Assembly: GCF_002272825.1 (NCBI RefSeq)
Contig: NZ_MLAM01000001.1
Location: 62,001 to 126,000 of the forward strand
From: Helicobacter sp. 11S02596-1
GTDB taxonomy: Bacteria; Campylobacterota; Campylobacteria; Campylobacterales; Helicobacteraceae
Length of the DNA stretch: 64,000 nucleotides
Reading direction: 5' to 3'
Shown here in pieces: positions 9,206 through 27,772 of this stretch. Both the position numbers and the translations under genes were made by a program. Every line of letters begins with the position of its first letter. Positions within the stretch are counted from its first letter, which is position 1. The notes under the pieces were generated by a model. The model was given only the letters and a program-made list of their open reading frames with translations, made no database searches and was not told where the DNA came from.

Positions 9206-10342
9206 TCAAAATCTCTCTTTTAGATAGGGCAAAACGCTAAGAAATCCCATCAGTGCAAGAAAAGATGCTATCTGCAAAGGCGAGACAGCAGAAAATCCTT
9301 TTTGAAGTGCCAAGCCTCCCAGATAGCTCCCCAGCGTAATGCCCCCATTGGCAACCACTGCCATAAAAACATTGACAAAAGCAGAATTGTTTGAAGAACG
9401 CACGATCCTTGTAACCATAGCGGGATTGAGCGCCAAACCAAAAAGCCCCATCCCCATCGTGCAAACAAAAGCAAATATTTGCGAATCAGCCCAGAGAGCA
9501 AAAACCACAAACACACAAGCAAGACAGATAAATCCAATCACCTGAATGCTTATAACGTGTTGGTGGGCAAGGCGTCCGACAATAAAATTTCCCACCACCA
9601 TACACACGCCATACAAGAAAAAAAGAATCGGCATATAGCTCGCAGGGATATGAGAAATATTTTCATAAATAGGGACAAGATAAGAATAAGCCGCAAAGAC
9701 CGAAGCAGTGAGTAAGGCTATCGTGAGATACCCCATCCAAAGAGTAACACGCCCAAATGAAACAAATTCATTCTTGAAGCTCGCTTCAATGGCTTGAGTA
9801 GCTGGAACTTTCCAAGCAACAAAAACAAACGATACCACCAAGATGAGCGAGACCAAATGGAACAAATAACGCCACTCCAAAAAATGGGATGCAAAGCTAA
9901 CCAAAGGAATCCCAAAAGCAGGGGCAAACAAAAACCCTGCAAGAATGATCGAGGCGATTTTTCCGTGGTTTTCTTCTGAAGTCAAACCCATCGCAATATT
10001 CAAGGCAAAGCCAATAATGATAACAAAACTAGAGCCAGAAATAAAACGCCCGATTGCTATCATTGCATAAGTTTGGGCGAAACCAGTGAGAATATTACCC
10101 ACCAAAAAGACAAAAATCATCCAAAGCAAAACTTTTTTCTTTGAAAATTTAAATAACACTAAACTAAAAACAACACCACAGATCGAAGCAGATACTGCAA
10201 AGATAGACACCAAATAACCAATTTCAGAAATACCAACCCCAAAATAATGTGCCAAATCAAATTCCATTGGAGCGACCATTACCGCAGAGGTTTCAATACA
10301 AAAAATAACAAAAGAAAAAACTATTGATATCATTAATGGCAT
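9206..10342 (-). CDS. Major facilitator superfamily transporter (DHA1-type)
   Basis: 378 aa and very hydrophobic, consistent with 12 membrane helices split by a polar loop near residue 190. The stretch 'FKFSKKKVLLWMI' fits the basic A-motif loop between helices 2 and 3, and 'AIGRFISGSSFVIIIGFALN' the helix 4-5 region. The family contains drug and sugar efflux proteins (AraJ/YdhP-like); the substrate cannot be assigned. The start has AGGAA upstream. It sits alone, with a strong terminator downstream and a TAATAAT-type site at 10359-10373 that could indicate iron (Fur) control. Confidence 0.85.
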   Translation of the reverse strand: MPLMISIVFSFVIFCIETSAVMVAPMEFDLAHYFGVGISEIGYLVSIFAVSASICGVVFSLVLFKFSKKKVLLWMIFVFLVGNILTGFAQTYAMIAIGRFISGSSFVIIIGFALNIAMGLTSEENHGKIASIILAGFLFAPAFGIPLVSFASHFLEWRYLFHLVSLILVVSFVFVAWKVPATQAIEASFKNEFVSFGRVTLWMGYLTIALLTASVFAAYSYLVPIYENISHIPASYMPILFFLYGVCMVVGNFIVGRLAHQHVISIQVIGFICLACVFVVFALWADSQIFAFVCTMGMGLFGLALNPAMVTRIVRSSNNSAFVNVFMAVVANGGITLGSYLGGLALQKGFSAVSPLQIASFLALMGFLSVLPYLKERF

Positions 10343-10358
10343 AACTTTTTTCCTAATT

Positions 10359-10373
10359 TAATAATATTTATTT
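10359..10373. promoter_or_regulatory. Candidate Fur-box-like site upstream of MFS gene
   Basis: TAATAATATTTATTT matches 12 of 14 fixed positions of the H. pylori Fur consensus TAATAATnATTATTA as I remember it. It lies 17-31 bases upstream of the start codon. The whole spacer is extremely AT-rich, so chance matches are likely. Confidence 0.3.
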
Positions 10374-10562
10374 TTTATCTATAAATTTTTATATTTTATA
10401 AATAAAAAATTACATAATAATATTATATTTAGCGTTAATTTGAGCGGTTAAAATATAACTAATTATTTTTAGCTAGTTTTGATAAGGAATATTTTATTGA
10501 AGAAAAATATTTTTGAAAAAGAAGTTAAAAAACAAAAGAGCGAGAATTGCTAGAAAAAGGGA

Positions 10563-12641
10563 TTAGCCTTTTCGCTTCTCCACGATTTCCTTAGCAATAT
10601 TTCCAGGAACCTCTCCATAATGGTCAAACTCCATCGAATAAGTCCCCCTACCCTGTGTCGCAGAACGCAGGTCGGTAGAATAACCAAACATTTCAGCAAG
10701 GGGAACAAAAGCATTCACGATCTTAAGCCCCATCCGATCATCCATCGAATTGATTTGCCCGCGCCTACGATTCAAATCACCAATGACATCACCCATATAT
10801 TCTTCAGGGACTTCGACTTCAACTTTCATCATTGGTTCAAGCAACACAGGATTAGCAGCCCTGCAGGCATCTTTAAATGCCATCGAACCAGCAATCTTGA
10901 ATGCCATCTCCGAAGAATCCACATCGTGATAACTACCATCATAAAGCGTTACTTTAAAATCCACTACGGGATAACCTGCCAAAACACCGCTTTGCATTGC
11001 TTCTTGAATCCCCTTATCCACCGCAGGGATATATTCTTTGGGGATAACACCACCTGAAATTTGATTCACAAATTCATAGCCACTGCCGGGCTCTTTGGGT
11101 TCTAGCTTGATAAATACGTGACCATATTGCCCCCTACCCCCAGACTGCTTAGCATATTTGCACTCTTTATTGACAGAAGCCCTGATGGTTTCTCTAAAAG
11201 CAACTTGAGGTTGCCCGATTTCAGCTTCGACTTTAAATTCTCTCTTCAAGCGATCGACAATGATCTCCAAGTGCAATTCACCCATACCACCGATAAGTGT
11301 TTGACCGGTTTCTTCTTGGGTGCTGACCCTAAAACTTGGATCTTCTTCAGCCAACTTACCCAAAGCAACGCCCATTTTTTCTTGATCTGCCTTGGTTTTT
11401 GGCTCCACAGCAATATGAATGACTGGCTCTGGAAACTCCATTCTCTCAAGAATAACTGGGGCTTTTTCATCACAAAGCGTATCACCTGTCAAGGTTTCTT
11501 TCAAGCCTACAAAAGCACAAATTTCACCCGCATAAACCTCTTTAATATCTTCGCGCTTATTCGAGTGCATTTTCAAAAGTCGCCCCACACGCTCTTTTTT
11601 GCCTTTTGTAGAATTGAGAACATAGCTACCTGATTCAAGCATCCCACGATAAACACGCACAAAAGTGAGTTGGCCAACAAAAGGGTCGGTCATAATCTTA
11701 AACGCAAGCCCGGCAAACTCGCCATTATCGGTTGATTGGACGTGGATCTCTTCTTCGGTTTTTGGATCAATCCCTTTAATATCAACAACTTCAGTCGGAG
11801 CAGGCAGAAAATCCACAACCGCATCAAGCAATGTCTGGACGCCTTTATTCTTGAAAGATGATCCACATAACATTGGGATCAAGCTCATATTATGGCAACC
11901 GATCTTGATACCTTTTTTGATTTCAGCAACGCTAAGCTCTTCCCCACTCAAATATTTTTCCATCAATGCTTCATCCTGCTCAGCAGCGGCTTCAAGCAAC
12001 TTTTCTCGGTATTCTTTGGCTTTCTCCATCAAATCTGCTGGGATTTCCTCCACATCATATTGAGCGCCCATCGCTTCATTATTCCAAACGATCGCTTTCA
12101 TCTCAACCAAATCAATAACACCTTTAAACGTGTCTTCCGCACCTATGGGGATATTGATAGGGATAGGGTTGGCTTTGAGTCTTTGACTGATTTGAGACTC
12201 AACATTATAAAAATTTGCCCCAATCCTGTCCATTTTATTTACAAATACCATTCTGGGAACACCATATTTATTGGCCTGTCTCCAAACGGTTTCGCTTTGA
12301 GGCTGGACACCACCTACAGAACAAAATACAGCAACCGCCCCGTCCAAAACCCGCATCGATCTTTCAACTTCTATAGTAAAATCCACGTGTCCGGGAGTGT
12401 CGATGAGATTGATTTGATGGTCTTTCCAAAAACAAGTCGTAGCTGCAGAAGTGATCGTAATCCCTCGTTCTTTTTCTTGTTCCATCCAGTCCATTGTTGC
12501 AGCACCATCGTGAACCTCGCCTATTTTGTGGCTAACGCCTGTATAGAAAAGTATCCTCTCTGATGTGGTTGTTTTCCCCGCATCAATATGAGCAGCGATT
12601 CCGATATTTCTGATCCTGTCTAATGGTGTTTTTCGTGCCAT
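10563..12641 (-). CDS. fusA: Elongation factor G
   Basis: Translocation GTPase, 692 aa. The GTP-binding motifs are AHIDAGKTT (G1), DTPGHVDF (G3) and NKMDR (G4); the tail contains the EF-G domain IV/V sequences 'GRGQYGHV' and '[11 protein letters not shown]'. ATAAGGAAACAA precedes the ATG. Last gene of the minus-strand translation operon, after rpsL and rpsG. About 80 bp separate it from rpsG. No clear terminator was found after it. Confidence 0.98.
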   Translation of the reverse strand: MARKTPLDRIRNIGIAAHIDAGKTTTSERILFYTGVSHKIGEVHDGAATMDWMEQEKERGITITSAATTCFWKDHQINLIDTPGHVDFTIEVERSMRVLDGAVAVFCSVGGVQPQSETVWRQANKYGVPRMVFVNKMDRIGANFYNVESQISQRLKANPIPINIPIGAEDTFKGVIDLVEMKAIVWNNEAMGAQYDVEEIPADLMEKAKEYREKLLEAAAEQDEALMEKYLSGEELSVAEIKKGIKIGCHNMSLIPMLCGSSFKNKGVQTLLDAVVDFLPAPTEVVDIKGIDPKTEEEIHVQSTDNGEFAGLAFKIMTDPFVGQLTFVRVYRGMLESGSYVLNSTKGKKERVGRLLKMHSNKREDIKEVYAGEICAFVGLKETLTGDTLCDEKAPVILERMEFPEPVIHIAVEPKTKADQEKMGVALGKLAEEDPSFRVSTQEETGQTLIGGMGELHLEIIVDRLKREFKVEAEIGQPQVAFRETIRASVNKECKYAKQSGGRGQYGHVFIKLEPKEPGSGYEFVNQISGGVIPKEYIPAVDKGIQEAMQSGVLAGYPVVDFKVTLYDGSYHDVDSSEMAFKIAGSMAFKDACRAANPVLLEPMMKVEVEVPEEYMGDVIGDLNRRRGQINSMDDRMGLKIVNAFVPLAEMFGYSTDLRSATQGRGTYSMEFDHYGEVPGNIAKEIVEKRKG

Positions 12642-12722
12642 TTGTTTCCTTATGTCAAAAGTTTTATATCTATTTCAGTTTGTGCTGAAGGATAAAAGAA
12701 GAGAGCGAAAATCTCGCCCAAA

Positions 12723-13591
<869 letters not shown>

Positions 13592-13679
13592 TATTGAATT
13601 CCTTTTTCTAAAATTTAAATTAAAAATGGTCTAATTTTACACCAAAAAATCTTTTATTTATCTTAGAGATAGACAAGAA

Positions 13680-22391
<8,712 letters not shown>

Positions 22392-22443
22392 TCAATTTGG
22401 GAATCCAATTTAAGATTATTTAGAGTGTCTATAAATTACAATA

Positions 22444-22475
22444 ACCCAAAAAACAGAATTGCCTGTTTTTTGGGT
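22444..22475 (-). promoter_or_regulatory. rplL-rpoBC intergenic hairpin (candidate attenuator or processing site)
   Basis: A perfect 13-bp stem ACCCAAAAAACAG/CTGTTTTTTGGGT with a 6-base loop lies between the rplL stop and the rpoBC start. On the minus strand it is followed by TATTGTAATTTA, only a weak U tract. In E. coli the equivalent position holds a partial terminator and an RNase III site; a comparable role here is inferred from position. Confidence 0.65.
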
Positions 22476-22498
22476 GTTTGAATGCAATTTTATTCAAG

Positions 22499-22873
22499 TT
22501 ACTTAACTTCAACCTTAGCACCAGCTTCCTCAAGTTTTTTCTTGAAAGCCTCAGCATCTTCTTTATTGATGCCTTCTTTTAGCGTATGGGGTGTGTTTTC
22601 AGTAGCTTCTTTGGCTTCTTTCAAGCCAAGACCTGTGATTTCTCGGACTGCTTTGATGACATTGATTTTATTCGCACCACTATCAAGCAAAACAACATTA
22701 AATTCAGTTTTTTCTTCAACCGCTGCAACACCGCCGGCAGCAACAGCTCCAGCAACAACGGTTGGAGCAGCGCTTACACCAAATTTTTCTTCAAAAGCTT
22801 TTACAAGTTCTGAGAGTTCAAGAACTGACAAATTCCCAATGTAATCTAAAATTTCTTCTTTTGTGATTGCCAT
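22499..22873 (-). CDS. rplL: 50S ribosomal protein L7/L12
   Basis: 124 aa, the flexible stalk protein that recruits translation GTPases. It has an N-terminal dimerisation helix pair, an Ala/Val-rich hinge (about residues 36-52) and the conserved globular domain with '[17 protein letters not shown]' and '[11 protein letters not shown]'. Ribosome site AAGGAGG, a near-perfect match, suits its need for several copies per ribosome. It lies 17 bp after rplJ. Confidence 0.98.
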   Translation of the reverse strand: MAITKEEILDYIGNLSVLELSELVKAFEEKFGVSAAPTVVAGAVAAGGVAAVEEKTEFNVVLLDSGANKINVIKAVREITGLGLKEAKEATENTPHTLKEGINKEDAEAFKKKLEEAGAKVEVK

Positions 22874-22890
22874 AATGGCCTCCTTAATTT

Positions 22891-23373
22891 TTATTCTTGT
22901 TCTTTTTGTTTTTTAAGATTATCCAATCCGGTAACAAAATATCTCGCTGGCGCTGTCCAAACAGACAAAAGCATTCCAATAAGTTCTTCTTTGCTTGGCA
23001 ACTTCGAAACTGCAATAATATGGTCGGCATCGACTTTTTCTTTGTCAAAACATCCAACTTTAGGCACAAATTTGTCTTTATTGTCTTGTGCAAATTTAGC
23101 AACCAACTTCGACAATGCGATCTGATCTTGTCCCCAAATGAAAATATTGGTATCTTTTAAATCCAAATCAGGATACTCCGCATTTTGCATAGAGATTTTT
23201 GCCAATGTATTCTTGACTACCTGAACCTTGATATCCAAGCTTCTAGCAGAACTTCTGAGTGCTTCTAGATTTCTAACGGCGAGACCTTTGTAATCACAGA
23301 CAATCAACGCAGACGTATTGGCAAACTCTGATGTCAGATAGGCAACCATTTGATTTTTTTGAGTTTTGGTCAT
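22891..23373 (-). CDS. rplJ: 50S ribosomal protein L10
   Basis: 160 aa, base of the L7/L12 stalk. It begins '[17 protein letters not shown]' and contains '[16 protein letters not shown]', typical of L10. The C-terminal helix that anchors L7/L12 is present ('[13 protein letters not shown]'). Ribosome site AAAGGAGGAAAG. About 100 bp separate it from rplA, long enough for an L10-binding leader as in other bacteria, but I did not fold it. Confidence 0.97.
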   Translation of the reverse strand: MTKTQKNQMVAYLTSEFANTSALIVCDYKGLAVRNLEALRSSARSLDIKVQVVKNTLAKISMQNAEYPDLDLKDTNIFIWGQDQIALSKLVAKFAQDNKDKFVPKVGCFDKEKVDADHIIAVSKLPSKEELIGMLLSVWTAPARYFVTGLDNLKKQKEQE

Positions 23374-23475
23374 TCTTTCCTCCTTTCTAGACTAGACTTC
23401 GACAAGGAGTTTCAACAAATTAAGCAAAATGCCCTTGTGATCTTGAGTCTAAAGATAAAATCAAATATCTAATTT

Positions 23476-24180
23476 TTATTTAACGTCCATTAATTCTTGA
23501 GAATCTAATTTAACTGATGGGGACATCGTCAATGACAAAATGCCACCACGAATATATTTTCCTTTGGCACTTGCAGGCTTCAAGCGATTGACCGTTCGCA
23601 AAAGCTCCAACATATTTTCTTTAATTTTTTCTTCTGCAAAGCTTGCTTTCCCGATTGGAGCGTGAATATTGCCTTTTTTATCGACCCTGAAATTAACCTG
23701 ACCACTTTTGGCATTTGTAACCGCTTTGGCGATATCCATTGTTACGGTTCCTGTTTTGGGATTTGGCATCAACCCTTTGGGTCCCAATATCCGACCAACT
23801 TTACCAACAAGAGCCATCATATCAGGGGTTGCAATAACCATATCAAAATTTAAATTGCCATTTTTGATTTCTTCTGCCAAATCTTCATCCCCAACCACAT
23901 CTGCTCCGGCACTTTTCGCCTCATCAGCTTTGATACCCTTCGCAAAAACAGCAACCCTGACTTTTTTACCTGTCCCGTGAGGCAATACAACAGCACCCCT
24001 TATCATCTGATCGGCATGTCTTGGGTCTACGCCAAGCCTAAGAGCCACCTCTACCGTCTCATCAAACTTAGCAGATGCTAACGATTTGACAGTGCGGACT
24101 CCACTGCTTATGTCATATATACGATCGCTATCAACTTTTGAAAGCAAACCTTGTAATCTTTTGGCTACCTTTTTTTCCAT
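23476..24180 (-). CDS. rplA: 50S ribosomal protein L1
   Basis: 234 aa, full length. L1 forms the mobile L1 stalk that moves E-site tRNA. Signatures include '[17 protein letters not shown]', '[27 protein letters not shown]' (split here only for description) and '[10 protein letters not shown]'-like '[13 protein letters not shown]'. GGAG lies 8 bases upstream of the ATG. It follows rplK by 28 bp. Confidence 0.97.
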   Translation of the reverse strand: MEKKVAKRLQGLLSKVDSDRIYDISSGVRTVKSLASAKFDETVEVALRLGVDPRHADQMIRGAVVLPHGTGKKVRVAVFAKGIKADEAKSAGADVVGDEDLAEEIKNGNLNFDMVIATPDMMALVGKVGRILGPKGLMPNPKTGTVTMDIAKAVTNAKSGQVNFRVDKKGNIHAPIGKASFAEEKIKENMLELLRTVNRLKPASAKGKYIRGGILSLTMSPSVKLDSQELMDVK

Positions 24181-24208
24181 ACCATAAACTCCATCATATT
24201 ATATTTAA

Positions 24209-24634
24209 CTAATCAACGACTTCTACGCCCATACTTCTTGCGCTACCAGCGATGATATTTCTAGCAGCATCAAGTGTATTTGCGTTTAAATCTTCCATCT
24301 TAAGGGTCGCTATTTCTTCAACCTGTTTTTGGGTAAGTTTAGCGATTTTGTTTTTTAACGGATTATCAGAACCTTTCGTAATACCCGCAGCTTTTTTGAT
24401 CAAATCTGTAACGGGAGGTTTTTTTGTGATGAATGTAAAACTTTTATCTTGATAGATCGTAATCACCACAGGGATATTAAAATTACCCATATCCTTTGTT
24501 TTCTCATTGAAAGCCTTACAAAATTCCATAATATTCACACCCCTTTGCCCCAAAGCAGGTCCAACAGGTGGAGAAGGGTTTGCCTTACCGGCAGGAATTT
24601 GCAATTTAAGTTCGCCAACAATTTTTTTTGCCAT
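24209..24634 (-). CDS. rplK: 50S ribosomal protein L11
   Basis: 141 aa, normal length. It begins '[18 protein letters not shown]' and carries '[19 protein letters not shown]', the proline-rich segment at the thiostrepton and RelA-sensing region of 23S rRNA. Ribosome site TTAAGGAAG. It lies 27 bp after nusG. Confidence 0.98.
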   Translation of the reverse strand: MAKKIVGELKLQIPAGKANPSPPVGPALGQRGVNIMEFCKAFNEKTKDMGNFNIPVVITIYQDKSFTFITKKPPVTDLIKKAAGITKGSDNPLKNKIAKLTQKQVEEIATLKMEDLNANTLDAARNIIAGSARSMGVEVVD

Positions 24635-24661
24635 ATTACTTCCTTAAAAGATATTTTTCAA

Positions 24662-25195
24662 TCATACTATTTTTTCTACTTGTGAATATAGTATTTCTAT
24701 CGGAGTATTTCTACCAAAAATAGAAACATTTAGTTTTAATTTTCTATGTTCAATATCATATTCCTCAACCGTTGCTGTAAAATTCGCAAAAGGACCTTCC
24801 ACGATTCGGACAACTTCTCCGGGATCAAACGAGATCTTTGGCTTGGGTGCAGCACGATTCTTGACTTTTTCAAGAATATGATTAATATCAGCCTCACTCA
24901 GTGGTGTGGGCTTTTTACTTTCACCAATAAACCTACCAACCTTAGGGAGAGACTGTATCATATGCCAAAGAGCGGTATCTAAATCAACCTTGATAAAAAC
25001 ATAACCCGGGTATAAGCTTTGCTCGGTTACTTTATTTTTGCTCTTTTTGGAAACCTCAATAATATCCTCTGTAGGAACTACAATCTCTTTTAACCGATCA
25101 CCAATGTTGTTTTCTTTGACAAGATTCTCAATTGCCCTTTTGACAGCCTGCTCGCTACCCGAATAAGTCTGTATAGCATACCAATCCAATGACAT
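24662..25195 (-). CDS. nusG: Transcription termination/antitermination factor NusG
   Basis: 177 aa. NGN domain first ('LDWYAIQTYSGSEQAVKRAIE', 'LYPGYVFIKVDLD'), then a KOW domain ('FDPGEVVRIVEGPFANFTATVEEYD'). NusG binds the beta' clamp to suppress pausing and couples polymerase to the ribosome or Rho. Ribosome site TAGGAGA. It follows secE by 11 bp, as in most bacteria. Confidence 0.98.
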   Translation of the reverse strand: MSLDWYAIQTYSGSEQAVKRAIENLVKENNIGDRLKEIVVPTEDIIEVSKKSKNKVTEQSLYPGYVFIKVDLDTALWHMIQSLPKVGRFIGESKKPTPLSEADINHILEKVKNRAAPKPKISFDPGEVVRIVEGPFANFTATVEEYDIEHRKLKLNVSIFGRNTPIEILYSQVEKIV

Positions 25196-25206
25196 AAAAT
25201 CTCCTA

Positions 25207-25386
25207 TTACAGAATACTAGATACAGAAGCAGACAAAATAAGATCAACCAATGCTAAAAATAAAGTAATAATCGTTACAACTACAACAACAGATATAGAA
25301 GCATTTCTTATCTGTTCTTTGGTTGGGAAAATTACTTTTGATAATTCTTCTTTAGCTAATCGATAATATACGAATATTTTTTTCAT
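25207..25386 (-). CDS. secE: Preprotein translocase subunit SecE
   Basis: 59 aa. A basic, amphipathic N-terminus ('YYRLAKEELSKVIFPTKEQ') precedes one membrane helix made of a valine/isoleucine run ('ISVVVVVTIITLFLALVDLIL'-type segment). This is the short, single-helix form usual outside enterics. The lysine-proline turn before the helix is the conserved SecE motif. Position between trnW and nusG confirms the call. The ribosome site (GTGAG) is weak. Confidence 0.95.
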   Translation of the reverse strand: MKKIFVYYRLAKEELSKVIFPTKEQIRNASISVVVVVTIITLFLALVDLILSASVSSIL

Positions 25387-25422
25387 AAAATCTCACTTCT
25401 AAATTATGCCCCGATTTAAAAA

Positions 25423-25498
25423 TGGCAGGCCAGGAGGGACTCGAACCCCCAACACTCGGTTTTGGAGACCGACGCTCTACCATTGGAGCTACTGACCT
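25423..25498 (-). tRNA. trnW: tRNA-Trp (CCA)
   Basis: Cloverleaf on the minus strand with anticodon loop CTCCAAA (anticodon CCA) and a T arm GGGTTCGAGTCC. It sits between rpmG and secE, the standard epsilonproteobacterial position. The ends are given to within a few bases. Confidence 0.93.
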
Positions 25499-25499
25499 A

Positions 25500-25523
25500 T
25501 AAGCTAGGAAGAATCCTAGCTTT
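25500..25523. other. Inverted repeat at the rpmG-trnW boundary
   Basis: AAGCTAGGA and TCCTAGCTT flank a short loop and overlap the rpmG stop codon. On the minus strand no T run follows, so a tRNA processing or mRNA-end hairpin is more likely than a terminator. Confidence 0.5.
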
Positions 25524-25674
25524 TCAGCTTAACTTCCTTATGGATAGTATGTTTATTAAGCCTAGGGCAGAACTTTTTGAGCTCCAGTTTTTCTGTATTT
25601 GTTTTAGCATTCTTTGTTGTGCTGTAGTTGATATCACCACATTCAGAACATTTCAGCCCTATTTTAACTTTCAT
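25516..25674 (-). CDS. rpmG: 50S ribosomal protein L33
   Basis: 52 aa: [18 protein letters not shown] at the start, with CxxC near residue 9 and a second partial zinc site reduced to a single Cys in '[10 protein letters not shown]'. Typical L33 proteins contain 'KLELKKYCP...HKE', matched here. The zinc site has three cysteines and a histidine nearby rather than four cysteines. It lies 15 bp after tuf. Confidence 0.95.
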   Translation of the reverse strand: MKVKIGLKCSECGDINYSTTKNAKTNTEKLELKKFCPRLNKHTIHKEVKLKS

Positions 25675-25689
25675 ATTTTTTTCCCAAAT

Positions 25690-26889
25690 TTACTCAATAA
25701 TTTTTGTTACAACACCTGCACCAACGGTCCGTCCGCCCTCTCTAATTGCAAACTTTGTTCCAAGTTCCAATGCAATCGGGCTAATGAGTTCAACATTAAT
25801 TTTGATATTGTCTCCAGGCATTACCATTTCAACACCATCTGGCAATTTGATAGAGCCGGTTACGTCTGTGGTGCGCACATAAAACTGGGGTCGATACCCA
25901 TCAAAGAATGGCGTATGCCTACCACCTTCCTCTTTTGAAAGGACATAAATTTCACCTTCAAACTTCCTGTGAGGCGTAATCGAACCGGGCTTACACAAAA
26001 CCATCCCTCGGATAACATCTTCTTTTTTGGTTCCTCTCAAGAGAACGCCAACATTATCTCCAGCTTCGCCCTTGTCTAGCTCTTTTCTAAACATCTCAAC
26101 ACCTGTAACAGTGGTCTTTTGAGTGTCTCGAATACCTACGATTTCAACTTCATCGCCGACTTTTACTACACCTCTTTCAATCCTACCTGTAACAACCGTT
26201 CCCCTACCAGCGATAGAAAATACGTCTTCAACAGGCATCAAGAAAGTCTTATCTGTGTCTCTTTCTGGAGTTGGGATATAGCTATCAACTTCAGCCATCA
26301 ATTTAAGGACTTTTTCGCCCCATTCGCCAACATTGCCACTCTTAGCTTCTTCTAATGCTTTCAAAGCAGAACCTGCAACGATTGGCGTATCATCACCAGG
26401 GAAATCATAAGCACTCAAGAGCTCTCTGACTTCCATCTCAACCAAATCAAGCAATTCTTGGTCATCAACCATATCTTGTTTGTTCAAAAACACAACAATA
26501 TAAGGAACACCTACTTGTCGAGATAAAAGAATATGCTCTCTTGTTTGAGGCATAGGGCCATCTGCAGCAGAAACAACGAGTATCGCACCATCCATTTGTG
26601 CAGCACCTGTGATCATATTTTTTACATAGTCTGCGTGTCCAGGGCAATCCACGTGAGCATAGTGTCTATTTTCTGTTTCATACTCAATGTGAGAAGTCGC
26701 AATCGTGATACCTCTCTCTTTTTCTTCTGGGGCATTGTCTATATTGTCATAGTCTTTCATTTCAGCAAGACCCTTAAGAGACAAAACAGCAGAAATAGCG
26801 GCACTTAATGTAGTTTTACCGTGGTCGACGTGTCCAATAGTCCCAATATTAACGTGGGGTTTGTTTTTGACAAATTTTTCCTTCGCCAT
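25690..26889 (-). CDS. tuf: Elongation factor Tu
   Basis: 399 aa, full length. GTP-binding motifs are [17 protein letters not shown] and NKQD. It delivers aminoacyl-tRNA to the ribosome. Ribosome site TAGGAG. It lies directly downstream of four tRNA genes, whose products it carries. This is the only tuf copy in the window. Confidence 0.99.
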   Translation of the reverse strand: MAKEKFVKNKPHVNIGTIGHVDHGKTTLSAAISAVLSLKGLAEMKDYDNIDNAPEEKERGITIATSHIEYETENRHYAHVDCPGHADYVKNMITGAAQMDGAILVVSAADGPMPQTREHILLSRQVGVPYIVVFLNKQDMVDDQELLDLVEMEVRELLSAYDFPGDDTPIVAGSALKALEEAKSGNVGEWGEKVLKLMAEVDSYIPTPERDTDKTFLMPVEDVFSIAGRGTVVTGRIERGVVKVGDEVEIVGIRDTQKTTVTGVEMFRKELDKGEAGDNVGVLLRGTKKEDVIRGMVLCKPGSITPHRKFEGEIYVLSKEEGGRHTPFFDGYRPQFYVRTTDVTGSIKLPDGVEMVMPGDNIKINVELISPIALELGTKFAIREGGRTVGAGVVTKIIE

Positions 26890-27001
26890 TTGTTTTCTCC
26901 TAAAATTAAAATTTGGAATTTGATTTTAATAAAAATGTTCTTACATTAACGTTAAAAAAACATTAAAAAACACAGGTATCAAAATCTTTATTTAGAAAAA
27001 C

Positions 27002-27076
<75 letters not shown>

Positions 27077-27129
27077 ATCTTGGAGCTATAACGACACTAT
27101 GATTAATAGAAGTTCAGCTCCCAGTAAAT

Positions 27130-27206
27130 TGGAGCGGGAAACGGGGCTCGAACCCGCGACCCTCAGCTTGGAAGGCTGATGCTCTAGCCAACTGAGCTAT
27201 TCCCGC
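27130..27206 (-). tRNA. trnG: tRNA-Gly (TCC)
   Basis: 77 nt including CCA. Acceptor GCGGGAA/TTCCCGC, anticodon loop CTTCCAA (TCC), reading GGA/GGG codons. Confidence 0.95.
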
Positions 27207-27264
27207 ATCTTAAAATTCAAAACCATAACTTAGCGCTATAAACCTTAAAAAGATTTAAAGTTAG

Positions 27265-27349
<85 letters not shown>

Positions 27350-27427
27350 AGACAACTAAAAGCTATAGCAAAAACTGGTCAAACACTGATTCAGAAGAAT
27401 TCTGTTTTAGGGTTTGAAAAAACAATA

Positions 27428-27503
27428 TGGAGCTGGTTAAGGGACTTGAACCCCCGGCCTGCTGCTTACAAGGCAGCTGCTCTACCAACTGAGCTAAACC
27501 AGC
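27428..27503 (-). tRNA. trnT: tRNA-Thr (TGT)
   Basis: 76 nt including CCA. Acceptor GCTGGTT/AACCAGC, anticodon loop CTTGTAA (TGT). First gene after the operon promoter. Confidence 0.95.
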
Positions 27504-27526
27504 AAAAATATTCAAAAAAGGGTGGA

Positions 27527-27555
27527 ATTATATAATCTTAGAAACTTTTTGTCAA
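27527..27555 (-). promoter_or_regulatory. Consensus sigma-70 promoter of the tRNA-tuf-rpoBC operon
   Basis: On the minus strand TTGACA (27550-27555) and TATAAT (27527-27532) are separated by exactly 17 bases, about 24 bases before the first tRNA. Helicobacter promoters usually lack a recognisable -35 hexamer, so a full match suggests a very strong promoter. Confidence 0.85.
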
Positions 27556-27726
27556 GAGAATCTAGCCTATTTTTATTGCCTAGCAGATTTAAAACCAAAT
27601 GCTATTTATGGCATTTCGATTATAGCCATATAAAAATTTAGGTAGCAAAAAACATCAGTTATCTAAAAATCTTCTCCATATTCATATAGTTTTAATAAAA
27701 ATTTAAGTTTTATACATTTATAATTT

Positions 27727-27741
27727 TAATAAATATTATCA
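27727..27741. promoter_or_regulatory. Candidate Fur-box-like site upstream of TonB-dependent receptor
   Basis: TAATAAATATTATCA matches 12 of 14 fixed positions of the remembered H. pylori Fur consensus. It sits just upstream of a possible -10 (TATTAT near 27743) and 32 bases before the start codon, where a repressor would block polymerase. AT-rich context lowers confidence. Confidence 0.4.
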
Positions 27742-27772
27742 GTATTATAACTATAGATAAGGATCAAATAAA

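Noticed and set aside
11118-12563. Long open frames on the plus strand opposite fusA (up to 223 codons)
   Set aside because: They lie wholly antisense to an intact, strongly conserved gene, have no ribosome sites or recognisable domains, and reflect its codon bias.
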